64,000 nt of DNA from Branchiostoma belcheri (GCF_001625305.1 NW_017802935.1:2239140-2303139), one strand, 5' to 3'; positions 1 to 14,610 are shown, counted from the stretch's first letter. A program made the numbers and translations. Notes: generated by a model not told the origin, from the sequence alone.

Positions 1-236
1 TGGATGGATGAATGGATGGATGGAGGATTGTACAGACGTACAGTTCGATGGATGGATGGATGGATGGACGGATGGATCGATGGATGGATGAATAGATGGA
101 TGGATGGATGGTTGAATGAATGGAAGGATGGATGAATTGGTGTAATGGCTACATAGATAGATGAATAGATAGGTAGATTGATTGATTGATTAACTGATTG
201 ATCAACTGATTGATTAATTGATTGATTTATCTACAA
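1..236. repeat. GGAT/GATT simple-sequence repeat in an intron
   Basis: The stretch is built from imperfect GGAT units (GATGGATGGATG style) that drift into ATAGATAG and then GATTGATT units. It lies directly upstream of the splice acceptor at 261-264, so it is intronic. No coding potential is seen. Confidence 0.9.
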
Positions 237-264
237 AGAGACGAGTTTGGTTATTTTGTTGCAG

Positions 265-2065
265 AGTTGGAGCTGGTCTCCACCGACTCGTCCTTCTGCA
301 GCCTGCAGTGTGGGGAGGGGGGTGTGTGTGAGCTGGGAGAGAAGTTCCCGGGTGTGGTGATAGCGGAGTGCGTGTGTCAGGAGAACTACTGCTACGCCGG
401 CACGTGTCAAGTCATCGTGGACCAGGGGCCTAGATGCAGGTCAGTACAGCTTCTTCAACTCTAGATTTCTGTCTACCATTTTCCCCATCAATACAAGCTA
501 GATAAACAATATTTTCAAACCAGGATCTAACACACATTACAGCAACCAAAGGTCTGGCCTACCTGCAAACTTACAAAAAATGTATCCACAAGACAACTTT
601 TTAAGAAGTTTTAAAAACGGCCCTGCCCCTGGGCTCAAAATTAATGCCCTACTAGTATTATATCACAAGGCATAAGGATGACAATCATACCATGTTCAAA
701 GCAACACATAGCACAACTGCAATATGAAAGGAAGTCGATAGGAGGCCCATTACTAGTCTTACTTGTACTAGACGACCCCACGTAACTAGATGATGGGAAA
801 AAAAACAGTTACTGTAATGACCCCTTGTTACATTGCTCACTGCCGGTTAACCCACCATGCTAACACCTGTTGTTCCAGTTGCCCGGCAGACACGCTGTCC
901 TGGTACCGGGGTGACCGGTGTGAGGTCTCCCTGACCCAGGCTCAGGTGATCGGGTTTGCTGTGGGCTGTACCGCCGCTGTGTTAGTACTCATCATCCTGC
1001 TGGTAGTGTGCATGGCCAAACGGGCCAGGAACATGCTACGGGCACAGAAAGCCAGGCGGTAGGTCTTCTGTACATCAGTCTGCTGAATTGCCATTTAAAA
1101 TAGTGTACTTTTCTTAAACTGTTACAGATTATAGTTTGTTACATCTCTCTCTAAGAACATGCCATGTTCCCTTTGTAAATTGGTATAACATATATAACCT
1201 CTTGTTTATTTTGCTTATTTGTCATGAGAATACTGTTGATATCTTTTCAGGTATAGATACGACATGGGCGGCTTTGTACTGGGAAATGGCTACAATTTAC
1301 GACAGGTAAACAAAATTTGTACAACCTCCTGTTAAGATTAGGCAGTGGGATTTTCAACTGTTCTTCTTATCGTTGGAATTATATATGTAGTTGCTTCAAA
1401 TAAACAGAATCGTAAACTTTAAGGTAGATATAAGCCATTATGTGGTCTTGTTGCCCCCTCCCCCAGCTGGCAGACACCGGGTTTTTCTCCCGGACGGGTC
1501 GGTACACCCTCCCGCACACAGACAGCACGGTGTCCAGTCGGCTCTACACCTGGAACCCTACTGTCAAGAACATACCTGGCGGAGATGTAAGGATACCTTG
1601 AGTATTCGTGAGGACCGGTCGATAGCTATGTACTGTAGAATATTGTTGGATGATGAAATATTTGCCTATTCACCCCTATGCTGTGCTTCTTACTTCTTAA
1701 TCCCATGACCGATACAAATTTGGTACCAAATATACCTTGGCATGTTGAATGTTAATGATGCTTCTACCATAGAAAAACAGAAGCAAAGCAATGCAATTCA
1801 TTCCCACAGATTAACCCCTTGTTTTCTAACCTAACTCAATTTTGTTTCCATGTGTTCCAGATAAAAATCCCGCGTGCACATGCAGCTGGAAAGGTCTTCC
1901 CGAAACAAGAGCAGATATACGCGCAGGTACCTTCTATCACAAATTATGATCTTGTCAATTATGTAACTTGTCTTTTTGTTATTCAATGATGTAAAAATTG
2001 TAATAGTGATGTAGAAAAGATCAACATATTTCTTTTCTTTACAGACCATTGAGATGCGGTTCTGA
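265..2065 (+). CDS. EGF-like single-pass membrane protein, IMPG2/SEA-mucin type, C-terminal exons only
   Basis: These are the last six exons of a larger gene: 265-439, 879-1058, 1251-1305, 1467-1586, 1861-1926 and 2045-2065 (TGA). All junctions are GT-AG and phases agree throughout (2, 2, 0, 0, 0); the first exon here needs one base from an exon left of the window. The product begins with Cys-rich EGF-like modules. The second has six cysteines with a C-x-C formed across the 439/879 splice, then WYRGDRCE. Next come a roughly 25-residue hydrophobic membrane span (VIGFAVGCTAAVLVLIILLV) and a basic stop-transfer (KRARN). The cytoplasmic tail of about 105 residues is rich in Tyr, Arg and Gly and ends TIEMRF. 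An EGF ending in WYRG-x-x-C just before a membrane span resembles interphotoreceptor matrix proteoglycan 2 and SEA/EGF membrane mucins. The SEA domain itself would lie off-window. Family placement is an inference; the gene structure is firm. Confidence 0.8.
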
Positions 2066-3057
2066 GGTGTCTGCTATTACGAATAACTACATCACAGAAC
2101 CAACAGCGCACTGGCTGATCATAGCTCAAATGTTATTTTTATATTATGTAAACCTGAATTGTCCTTGTTATATCAGGAAAGATAAAGTATATAGTTTATG
2201 AAAGTATATCAGATATAACTTTTCAGATATGTATATATCGCTTATTTGTTATTGCTCGACTGGCCTTGTATTATGAATGTTTAGTGGCAATTGCCTCTAG
2301 CTACATATAAGCATGTGCCACTGTAAGTTATCTGTGTACCACTACCAAAAGATTATTCCTAAACTTCTGAAGATTCTTAAATATTTAGATTAAAATCTAT
2401 ACTCAATACTCCCATCCAAAATTGTTGTAGTATTATGATTGGTACATGTATAATGTATAGTACCGTTAGGCTAACCGAGAAATATTATTTTATAATATAA
2501 TATAAGAAATACCTTTACAGATGTTTTTCTTGTGCTTACTTTCAAATACGTTTCTTTTTTCTCAATAAAATTTTTATCAATGACCACAGTGCCTCATGGT
2601 ATTTTGTACTGCTAACCCAATTTAAATTTACAGGATCAAGTAAAGTTTATAATATCAAATTCCATAGGTATATATATGTACATAGGCATTTGACTATGTA
2701 CATTTCTACATAAGAACTGTGGTAAAATATGTACAAGACTCCAAGAGTGTCTTTTGTTCAACCATCCAAAGATGTTTTTTGACAGCTGACTATACGACTT
2801 TACTTTAAGTGGTGGATATTTCTTTTTGTTTCCACACACAAAAACCTTATCTCATCCCAGACTGAGAATGGACGCGTTAAAAGTCACTGGCATCCTCGCC
2901 CCAGACTTTTTGGCGACGTCTCAGGAGCAAAACCTTTGATTATATTATGGTGTTTGAGTAGAATACCAAAGACCGTTGCTTTCTGGACAATACAGTAGCA
3001 GTTATATAAATAATTACATATGCATATTTTCAACTAAAAATAAACTTAAATACACTA
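2066..3057. other. 3' UTR and gap between two convergent genes
   Basis: This holds the AT-rich 3' UTR of the plus-strand gene and, from the right, the 3' UTR of the minus-strand mucin-like gene. I see no canonical AATAAA on the minus strand between 3057 and 2600. A TATAAA variant (plus-strand TTTATA near 2646) is the only candidate. No further coding exon is seen. Confidence 0.6.
2564..2569 (+). terminator. poly(A) signal AATAAA of the EGF/membrane gene
   Basis: A canonical AATAAA lies about 500 bases after the stop codon at 2065, within an AT-rich 3' UTR. It is the first canonical signal downstream on this strand. Confidence 0.7.
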
Positions 3058-6000
3058 TCATTCATTCTGTTCTTCTTCGATCACCGTCGACGGCCGTTTG
3101 GTCTCGTCTGTGGTGGAAAATGCAGCGCGGCTGGGGCGGAATGTTGACCTTTCGGTCATTGAACCATGTTCACCATTCGTGGACTGGTTTGCACCGGCTG
3201 ATCCTGTCTCCATCCCTGGAATCTGTGGACATGATGTATAAAATATTAGGTAGTACATACGTCAGTCATGTACACGTCTTACCTGTTTCTTCAATGACAG
3301 AAAGCTACTCTAGCTTCGTTTGTCTTGAAAAGGGGTTAAAGGAAGGAAAGGGTCATTTGATTTCTGTCTTTTATGGAGCATGGAAAGTGGAAACATTACC
3401 ATGAAGTTGCTCCCATCAAACTCGATCCTGCTGAGCCGGACGGAGGGACCGAGGCCGGTGGACGGGCGCCCGTACGTGACGTTATCCATCCACAGGTCGG
3501 GAGAGGAGGCTCTGAGGGGGAGAACAAACAGCAGTACCCGTCAGACATCTTCCTCATTTTTATTTCAGTGAAGAGTACAGTCATGTAATCTCTGTGTATA
3601 TTGTGAGCGCACTTTTAGATACTAGTACCCGTCTGTTCTTTGCGTTTTTGGACAAACGTCCTGCCTGGCCGTAGACTCTACCCTCCTTGGCTATGGGAGT
3701 ATGTCAGAAGATCTCAAAACATCCAGATTAAATGCACAGCCGGAGACACCAGTATGGTAGCGGACAATTTTTAATTGTAATCTCTTGTAAAAGGGAACAC
3801 GGGAAAAGACGTCTAACTTACACATGTGATGCCATGTTTTCCTGTCGTTGTTTTCTTCTCCACAAGACGATAGGCAGACAGATGAAAAGCAGGAGAGCGC
3901 ACCCGCCTGCAACGCCGATGCCGACCATTGCTCCTGTCGAAAGGCCTCCTGTGTACGTATGATGGCAAACGATATTTTTACGGCAAATCAAATAACAACT
4001 TGGAATTGATATCGAATGTTCATCATATTATGGGACTTCATAGGTGATACAAATATTCTTCTAATGGATAGCGGTAGTTTACACTTACCAGGCGGCTTGG
4101 GCTTTCCACTGCCTGCTGCATTAGGTGAACTTGCCACCGGTATCGATGTAGAAGTCTGTTCTGCTGGAGTAGATGCTACAGCAGCGCTGCTTTGCACCTC
4201 GGGCGTTCTTGTTGCTGCTGTAGGCTGAGAGCTTGACATTGTAGTTATCTGTACTTGTGGTGAAGATGACTGCAGGCCACCAGCAGTGGTTGGTGTGTTC
4301 AGGGGCTGTGACGTCGGTGTCACAGATGAACTGCTGGGTTCCTCTGTGGTGGTCGAAGATATGGACGCGGCCGAACTCCCGGGTGTCATGGCAACGGAGA
4401 ACTCCCGGGTGCCATGGCAACCGTGGAACTCCCAGGTGCCATGGCAACGGAAGAATTCTCGGATGTCAAGGCAACCGTGAGGCTCTCAGGTGTCGTGGCA
4501 ACTGTGGAATTCCCGGGTGTCATGGCAACAGTGGAATTCCCGGGTGTCATGGCAACTGTGGCATTCCCGGGTGTCATGGCAACTGTGGAATTCCCGGGTG
4601 TCATGGCAACCGTGGAATTCCCAGGTGTCATGGCAACCGTAGATGATGGTCTCTCTGACGTTGAGGAATTAGTCGTTGTACCGACCATTCTGGTTGTCGT
4701 GACGTGTATTATTGTCGCTGTTGTGTTAGCATTACTGCTGGTAACGTTTGTGACGACAGCAAAAACTGGACTTGTAGTGTTTGACGGCGTTGCACCCGTG
4801 CTTGCTATAGGCTGTTCTGTCGTGTTCGTCGAAGTTGAGATGATTGTGCCTCTAGTCGTGCCATTCGTAAGGTCGGGGGTAGAAACTGGCTGTGTCGTGT
4901 TCATCATCTGTGTCGTCATGGAGACGGGAGCTGGAGGACTGCTGCCATTGGTTACCGTCCGGGTTGACGTCATTTGGCTTGTGGTATTCTGGGCACGAGA
5001 ATCTGGGGGAAAAGTATGGCAAGCGATTCAGGGCATGAAGGGAATATACTAGTAGTTTGCATCTTACAGTATGGCCATTTAAGTTACGGACGTATCTGCT
5101 GTGGTACTAGTATCTAAGGCTCATGCAGTCACTGTTTGAGACCACATCCTTGCCTGAAAGCGCTATCTAGCGGCAAGACGTAGTATAGTCCATCAATATG
5201 AAGGTACCGAAACAGTGACATATCTTTGTTACGAGACCCCCCCCCCCACAAACACACACACAGAAGTATAAAAATCTCGAAACTATTGCTAGTTGACGCC
5301 TATTTTGGAGGAAATAAACTATTACAAGGCTTTACTTAGTAAAATAAAACAAATGTCCATGGAGGTGTATATTTGTGGCAGGTTTGTTCTGTAACCCCAG
5401 GGGATATGATGTGCACAACAGGTCATTAAAAGACTGGGATTTCCCAATGTCTTCACGTACGTAGATAATCATAGATTAACGTGTTTTGGGGAACTCCACT
5501 TCCTCCTAGTGGTTTAATTTAGCGTAGAGCCTACTTTTATACCCAATCTGAAGGTTTAATACGGCTGATACGGCGGAAGTATTTCTTGGCGGAACACATA
5601 TTTGTTGACGAATTTAAAACGATTAAACTCAAAACGATTAACTCAAGAGCTTCATACTCGATGAGCATTGTATGAATGATAACTTTGTGGTTGCCAAAGC
5701 TTTTTAACACTGAATTCTTGTTAACTGCGCGTTGAAGTTGGGCTATAACACGAGGCTACGAGGGTACTGAACCTTAAAATGGATTCTAGATCGATCCTTT
5801 TCGACTACAATACGTAACTAGTCTACGACATGAACATCCAGTCTTTCATACTACAACGACATGGTGATAGTTCCTGTGACTTCAAGAAACAAAATTGTGG
5901 AATATTTCCGGTCATAGTAGAACAAGTGAACCACCTATAACCACAAACAATAACATTTGGAACGAAACATTTGTCTCAGATTTCATTTCCGGGTTCGGTC

Positions 6001-6477
6001 TCAAAGTTTGTTCCTCAAAATGTACAGTGCTGTACTCCTACAGTGGCCGTATTAACGTGTCAGACGTTTTATAGTTATAACTGACTGCTGGGTTCCTAAT
6101 CAACAAGTGTCTCGCTATCTTGTAACACTCTCATGTTTGTGATTATCAGTGTGTAGGTTCACTAATTACGAGGGGTCGTGGCGCAATGCCAAAGTTGGAC
6201 GAGCTGCATATAACATACCTAAACACCTGTACATGTAAGTACTGGTTCTGTACAAAGGAATTATCATAAAGCTTGGCACAAATTTAACGGCAAATAATAT
6301 ATTATATATTACACACTCTACAATACTTGACTCAAGTACAGGAACACTGTGCTCATAAATTTGACCTTTGATTTTGGCAGGTGCACAAAATAAACGTGAA
6401 TACTCACCTTTAACATGTACGGCCAGAACCAACAACCCAAGCACTGTCCACATTTCGAAAGTCTTCAGTGACTTCAT
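3058..6477 (-). CDS. mucin-like single-pass membrane protein with 9-residue repeats, frame broken by one base
   Basis: Five exons on the minus strand: 6477-6408, 5002-4089, 3948-3822, 3511-3400 and 3222-3058 (TGA). All junctions are GT-AG. Exon 1 gives a signal peptide (MKSLKTFEMWTVLGLLVLAV), and ATG 6477 is the first in-frame ATG. Exon 2 is a Ser/Thr/Pro-rich, N-glycosylation-rich stalk with ten 9-residue repeats (TVAMTPGNS). Exon 3 encodes one membrane span (ALLLFICLPIVLW, then RRKQRQ). Exons 4 and 5 give a roughly 90-residue cytoplasmic tail containing DNVTYGRPS. Phases agree (1, 1, 2, 0) only if exon 2 has one more base than written. Repeat unit 4383-4408 is 26 bp instead of 27, and the S/T-rich frame switches exactly there. 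Read literally, translation stops at 4386 after 228 residues, giving a secreted form without membrane anchor. The intact protein would be about 462 residues. No homologue is recognised by name. The frame break may be an assembly error, a polymorphism or a real null allele. Confidence 0.75.
4383..4651 (-). repeat. 27-bp coding minisatellite, about ten units, in the mucin stalk
   Basis: Units repeat every 27 bases and encode variants of TVAMTPGNS (TVATTPESL, TVALTSENS, SVAMAPGSS). Five units near the 5' end of the gene are almost identical; the 3' units are more diverged. The last unit on the minus strand (4383-4408) has 26 bases: plus-strand ACGGAGAAC where its neighbour has ACGGAAGAAT. Units ending GN(S)T supply both Ser/Thr for O-glycans and an N-x-T sequon. 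Confidence 0.92.
5003..6407 (-). other. intron 1 of the mucin-like gene
   Basis: A 1.4-kb intron from donor GTGAGT (6407 downward) to acceptor CCCCCAG (5003). It includes a C-run followed by ACAC at about 5239-5262. No other exon or RNA gene is recognised. Confidence 0.7.
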
Positions 6478-8251
6478 GGGGAAATGAAGGAAGTTCCTCA
6501 AACAAAATCCTGTGGTTCAACAGTTCCTTGCCCGCGTGTAACTTGTAAGATTGACTCCCATACGAACGTCTCAGCACCGAAACAACAACGAGGTCCCGTC
6601 TACCAATGATGTTGTTGGCTCAAATTTGTTTGTAGACGGTAAACTGAACCTTGGAACACAGGTGAAGAAAGCACAATGTAATGTTTAAACGCCGATAAAA
6701 TCAACCTAGCAACATGACCATAGTCTGTCACAGTAATGCCCTGTCTGACAACTTTTCTTAAGGTCATTAACTCGGCCGCGGGTCAATGCCCAATTTTTGT
6801 TCGTCGCTTCACAAACTAAGATAAGAGGAAGTTATGAATTCAAAGAATTTCAAGGAAGCTATTTGTTATGCAAAAGATGTTTGAAAAAACATGTTAATAG
6901 CCGTGGGCAAAAATGTATACAGAAACTCTCACGATTTTTGTTTGTTGTACCAAACCCACTAAAAACGCCTCCAAGGCATTCTACTAGTATGACTGACTTT
7001 GTTGTTTGTGTCAGTGACACTATACAGTAATCCAACACCACAACCCGCTTTCGAAATGAACAACTCCGGCTAATCCATGCATTCCTAGGTATCACAGTGA
7101 ACTTGACATAACACACCATCAGTCAACACCACATACCTTCCACATTGTACAAGTGTGGCCAGAACTCATACAGGACAGAGTCCAACAACAAATTATTGGA
7201 CTTTGGTCTCTTCAGCATAAAAATAGATTATGTGTTCCTGAAGCATTTCCTCATAGCCTCAAACCTGGGCTTTTTAGTATCAACAAATGTATTATTATTC
7301 AAAGACTGCAACAGGGATATTCGAGTTTGTCACACCTTGCTGAACAATCCTAGCCTTAAGATTTATCAATATAGGCCTAGCAAAGCGCGCTCTTGCCAAC
7401 ATTTAAAACATGCCGGTACATGTATTGTAGTCTAGAACAGAAGTGTGTCAGAACAGAGGGTTAAGACAGACTGATGCCTGGAAGCCAGCCTACCTTCTAA
7501 CACCTGTTTCAACATGCCTAGCACCTGTCATCTATTGTCAACAGAACTATGAAGGGATATCACTGCATGCTGGGAGAAGCAAGGCACTATGGCTGGCTAT
7601 GGAAGCAAACAACATAGGTTATGTTGTCCTGGTAATGACTTGGCTTGCCCACCACTATCCATAGTGCTGTATGTACCCCAGCAAATAATATACCCGAAAA
7701 GGTCTATGAAGCATGGCGGCAGAACGTAATGAGCCTGCACGAAACCTGGATTTTTGTTGGATTGTTTGGTCAACAATGGATCTGCCTGTTGCAGATGGTC
7801 TCTTTTACGACAAACTATTAGAGAACGAAAATGAGATATCATCCTTAAATTTGAAAAAACGACCTTTAAGGACACGTTCTGCCGAAGTGCTATGCACAAT
7901 ATAAAGTAAACGGGTTTCATGTAGGTGTTCTGGTCTATGTTGATTTGTGATTGCACCGCTGAAGACATTTCAGATGATTAACTACTACCATAAGTACCCA
8001 AAAGTATCCATGCCTGATTTCAGTCATCATTCTTGTAACCCATGTTTACCCTGAACATGGCGGGGGGGGAGGTAGTTTGAGTTGCCTCTTTAGGAATAAA
8101 ACTGTGTGTACATGTATATGATAATACAGGAAGTTATATGATTATATTACAGCAATACAAATTTTAAAAAAATTCACAGCATTTGTCAACGCCAGGATAG
8201 AAGAAGAAGAAGAGGAAATAATGCAGACTCCAGTTGATCTGATATTACAGG
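6478..8251. other. spacer between the mucin-like gene and RPS26
   Basis: This contains the promoter side of the minus-strand mucin-like gene near 6500-6800 and the end of RPS26 near 8251. Only short ORFs without family features are present. A GAAGAAGAAGAAGAGG stretch lies at about 8200. No TATA box or gene is recognised. Confidence 0.6.
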
Positions 8252-8257
8252 TTTATT
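8252..8257 (-). terminator. RPS26: poly(A) signal AATAAA of RPS26
   Basis: Plus-strand TTTATT at 8252-8257 reads AATAAA on the minus strand, 55 bases past the RPS26 stop. The resulting 3' UTR is very short, as is usual for ribosomal protein mRNAs. Confidence 0.85.
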
Positions 8258-8311
8258 GTATGTTTATAATCCTGTGTTGTGACAGTAGCCACCATGTAGA
8301 CAGCCTGAGCT

Positions 8312-10404
<2,093 letters not shown>

Positions 10405-10427
10405 TTTGACTGCAGGCAGGGGAAGAG

Positions 10428-10438
10428 GCCGATTCACA
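10428..10438 (-). promoter_or_regulatory. RPS26: 5' TOP-like pyrimidine tract of RPS26
   Basis: On the minus strand CCTCTTCCCCT lies 24-34 bases upstream of the RPS26 ATG. A C-initiated pyrimidine run at the mRNA start is the TOP element of translation-machinery mRNAs, which couples translation to mTOR/LARP1 signalling. The transcription start would be at the first C (about 10438); this is inferred from the motif only. Confidence 0.65.
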
Positions 10439-13400
10439 GTCAGGATGCACAAAAATCACAACGCAAAAAGACGAAAAGCTAAAACTGTCTAGTTGTTCGA
10501 GACCACATCCACTGAGAACTATCATAAGTTATGGATATATTATGTTCATAATTTTCATATCCTCTGTAGTTTGTATTGTGTGGTATCATAGAGTTTACGG
10601 GTGCTTCTTGCTACTTTTTCTTCGCGGATGTAAGCAAATCCAAAACGCTGTGATAAAGCCACGAAAAGCACTCTGGGAAATACGAGACGATCAGTTGTGT
10701 AGCAGCGACTCTTAGCGACTAATATTAGCATTACAAGATATGGACTTTCTCACAGGATATGCATCATGTTTCGGTAATTTGATGACGACGTTTTGTGGAT
10801 GTTGACAATTAGTGTCATTGCCGAGCGGTTTCGATGACTGCCAGCGTAGCTGACGTGGACTGAAGTGAATTACGAAATCTTACTGCCATCTTTATTTTAG
10901 TCATCCTCATAACGTTGCGTTAGATCAGTACATGGGGATATCAGACAATGTTGGAGATGGAAGATCGACAGACAGAAGCTGAAGAAAATATAGAATAAAC
11001 TAAACTTGTGTGAAAAAAAACTCCGGTTATACGTTGTAATGTAGTGCAGTCGAGTGGATATATAATAACAATAGCACAGTGACGGAATATTTCAAAATCG
11101 GACGCACCGGCTTTACCAGCTAAGACGCATTTCCATCTTTCACGAAATATCCAAACCTAATACCTGCAGATGCAAGCTAGAATGATATGGAAATAGAGTT
11201 TTATCCAAAGTAGATTATATATATTTCTTTCTGCAGCCATGACCCTGTAATGAAATATCGTTTGATGCCGAAGCTCTTGATAGATGAGGAATTACTGGAA
11301 TGGCTTAAAGGGACCGTTGATGTGGAACGACCAATCAACTTGCCTCGTTCCTTGACGTGAGGCTAGTGCGTCATTCGCTGAGTCGTAAAAATTGATCCCC
11401 GTGTTCAAACATACAAACATGTAGCTGCGGGGTGCAAGGTGTACATTGGTGTGTTATATTACATTTACACTCTCGACCTTCCTGCATTTCTTAGCTATTC
11501 ATCGATGATTCGATAACGCTGATTCAGTGGATGTACAAGCTAGTAATGCTATAGGCCTCAGGGGTGCACTGTGAAAAATTGGATAGCTCTCTGTTGATCT
11601 TCTAATCGTATTACGCTGACTCTGAATGCCTGAATGAGAGTCTGCACACACACGCGGTGACACACACGATACTCAGAGTCTTTTGATAAACTCAAGTTGC
11701 CGCTCCTATCCAGGGTTAGAAGGCAAGGGCAAATGATGGAGATGACTTTGGGATGATTCAAGACACCACAAACGAGCAAGGGGCTCGGCCGCTAAATCGG
11801 CTCGGCTTCTGTATCTGTGCGTGTCTATTTAATATTTTGACGCAAATAGTTATGTTGCTATGTTGCACAACCAAGACATCTGCAAAATAATGAAGGGGAT
11901 TGCTGTGTTTGCAAGGCATTTTTAGTTAATCACAATCATCCTGTATTGATAAAGTAGGATTACGTTAGCAAGGTAGTCATGGTAGTTTTGTGATGTTTTA
12001 TTTGAGCCTCTACCATGCTTCAGAAGCGACTGGAAAGAGTAAAAATTGGCCAAATAGACAGAGAACGGAATAGACAGAGAACGGGCCAGGGGAGTTGATC
12101 TGCTAAATACAGTTTGCCGCTTCTGAAGCCTGGTAGAGTCTAATGTTTTATGTGATGGAGTAAGATCTTTAATAACATCCTGACAATATACTAGTATTCT
12201 CTTCTTCATGATCGATCAAGTGTCTTCTATTGCTTCCATTGTAGATGTGCTTTCACTTGTATACCCTTGTCGTCTTTCATCATTCAGTTCGTTCATTAAA
12301 AAGTTTCTAGTTTGCCAATTAGAGAGGGTTGAATAACCACAGACTACTGAATTCAGAAGTTTTCATGCTACACGGGTGGAGTAGTTCTGTGCCACAACAG
12401 CCCAGACTCCCAGCTCAATTAGGATGTTTCCATATCATTACCTGCTCGGCTGAGTCTCAAGACATTCATAGATATCAAAGAAAGTCATTCTTATTAAAAC
12501 GGACTGCTTGAATTCCTTGCAGGCTTTACGTATTGATTTTTCCCTTGCATCTTGATCTAGTTTCACCTTTCTGCTTTGTGGCGACTGGAAAAAAAGCTGG
12601 ATTTTAAAAATAGTCTTTGTACCAACCATGGTTCAGTGATAAGCAGTATAGTAAGCTTTCATGAAAATGTCATCATTGGCAATTCATAGGAATCCTATTA
12701 AATCTGGAATATAATGGTACCACGAATGTCACTCTTATTTGACTTGGATGGTTATTCAGTTAGAACAATTTGATCAAGAAAACTTATAGAAAGCATGATA
12801 AGACCACATTAAACGAGAAAAACATTGCCAATCTGTTGCAATGAAAATAGATTGACGCCATCATGATCACCTATACACATGCTATACTCAGTAAATATCC
12901 TATGTCTATATTCTAATTTTAAGAGTTGTTGTTTGATGTCGGTGCGCCTTTTTGTGTTCTTCATGCCAATAAAACTCGAAGGTGAAGATTGACATGGTAG
13001 TAAAGAGACATCTAAAAAAAAGCTTATAAGCTGAGTTCGAATATAATTTTCAAGCAGAGACGTGGCGTATTATATATAATACGGTATTGTCTGATTTATA
13101 TCATATATCCTTAAGGTGTTTTAGTACAAATGTGCCATGAAAAGTATATAATTAAGAAACAAACCGTGAGCCGAAACACCTATCTGCTTTGAAAATTACC
13201 TAAAATATTGCCTAACTAGTTAGTCCTGACAATGATCCATGGGCCGCTTCTAAACCGTTGTCATAACAACGGAAGTGTTCATCCATGTGATGACAACCGG
13301 TATAAGAGCCGCAGATTTTTATAGCGTCATGCGTTTTATTGTGAGGCAGTACGTGCAAGTTTTCACAAGACAGTTTATTGCGTCAGGGTGGGGACGGTGT

Positions 13401-14610
13401 AGACTTTGCGTCGACGCTCTGTCTTACATGTATCATTGTGTATAAATGAGACTCCTTATACTTTCCCTATGCTGTTTGAATGCGACATAACAATAAGCGT
13501 AATAATGAAACGGAAACTGAAAGCCCCAAGCTTAACGTTACATCTGTCAACAGCGCGTTTTGGTAATCTCCTATCGACGCAGTTGGATCACTGCGTAATA
13601 TCTGCGGAGAATCGTGACGCAAAGTTGATGAAATGCTGAGCCTAGCAGCTATACAGCGTAATCAATTCACACAGTAAGATAGCGTAATCTGCAAGCAGAA
13701 GGGTGGTGTGTGGGCGCATAGATGGGAGGCGTTTATTTTGGGTGGCAGTTTTTTTCCTGGTAGTGGCAAGGCCACAATTGAAAAGCGTGTACCGAATATA
13801 AAACATACCAGAAGAAGCAGGAACAAGCGCATGCCTGATTGGAGATAAACAGAACGAGGAACCACAAATGAAGCATTTGACAGAATCAGGCACTCTTGCG
13901 TTAATTCTAACCTGGTCCTTAGAGAAGAAACTTCCAATCGATAGATTCGCGATTTATCTGATGTACCGTGAGGGGGAACCGTTACGAAAGGCCCGTGTGG
14001 GCGTAGTTTCAGGGCACTGACCGGGAGAGAACGTGCGTTGGTGGAGAAAAATAGGACAAAATTCACCCTGAGGATGATGAGGAAATGATAATTTGTAGAA
14101 GGAAGTTTGCACACAGAAAATGCGGAATGCCAAGGACACACAAGCAGCACTGAGCACTTTCACTTTTACATCCAATATTTTGTGATTCTAGTGGTATCTC
14201 ATTAGTATCGATGTCTTAAGAAAGAAGCAAAGTTATTTTGTTGTAAGATATGATTCAGCCTACATGCAATATCATGAATCAAACAGATCTAGAATTTATA
14301 GTACAATAAGAAGAAATTGCAACGTTTTGCTGATTTTAATACCTTTCTTGCATGTATACGTACATCTCCAGTGCTTTGAAGAATGAAGATATGTCACTGA
14401 GAAAGTTTGTTATGTAAGAAAGTTGTGACATGCAAATATTGACAAAACTAAATTTAGCTTTACCCTCGCCTTACTTTTTGCCACGAGTCAGTTCTGTGTA
14501 CCGGTACTATCGTACCCTGTCGGTCAAAAGACTGAAAACGCGTGCAAAGTCTGGGCTGCATCAATAATTTACCGGCAAAAGTGGCGGGAAAAGTGTCCGT
14601 GCCGCTGACC
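10439..14610. other. intergenic region between divergent RPS26 and the signal-peptide gene
   Basis: About 4.2 kb separates the RPS26 start (minus) from the next plus-strand first exon. An inverted-repeat element lies at 12008-12138 and a small palindrome (CCGTTGT...ACAACGG) at 13255-13272. The longest open frame (13662-14150, minus) has no ATG near its start and no family features. No gene is called. Confidence 0.55.
12008..12138. repeat. 131-bp element with 21-bp terminal inverted repeats
   Basis: CTCTACCATGCTTCAGAAGC at 12008 pairs with CGCTTCTGAAGCCTGGTAGA at 12118, with 20 of 21 bases complementary. The interior holds two copies of AATAGACAGAGAACGG. The form is that of a miniature inverted-repeat element. 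No clear target duplication was identified. Confidence 0.75.

Noticed and set aside
4414..5052. 212-codon plus-strand ORF (longest in the window)
   Set aside because: It is the antisense shadow of the mucin repeat exon. The 27-bp periodicity keeps all frames open, and the minus strand has signal peptide, splice sites and membrane span.
13662..14150. 162-codon minus-strand ORF with a hydrophobic MRLFLLLLVCF segment
   Set aside because: It does not begin with ATG; the internal ATG gives a signal-like start but no consistent exon structure or family features follow.
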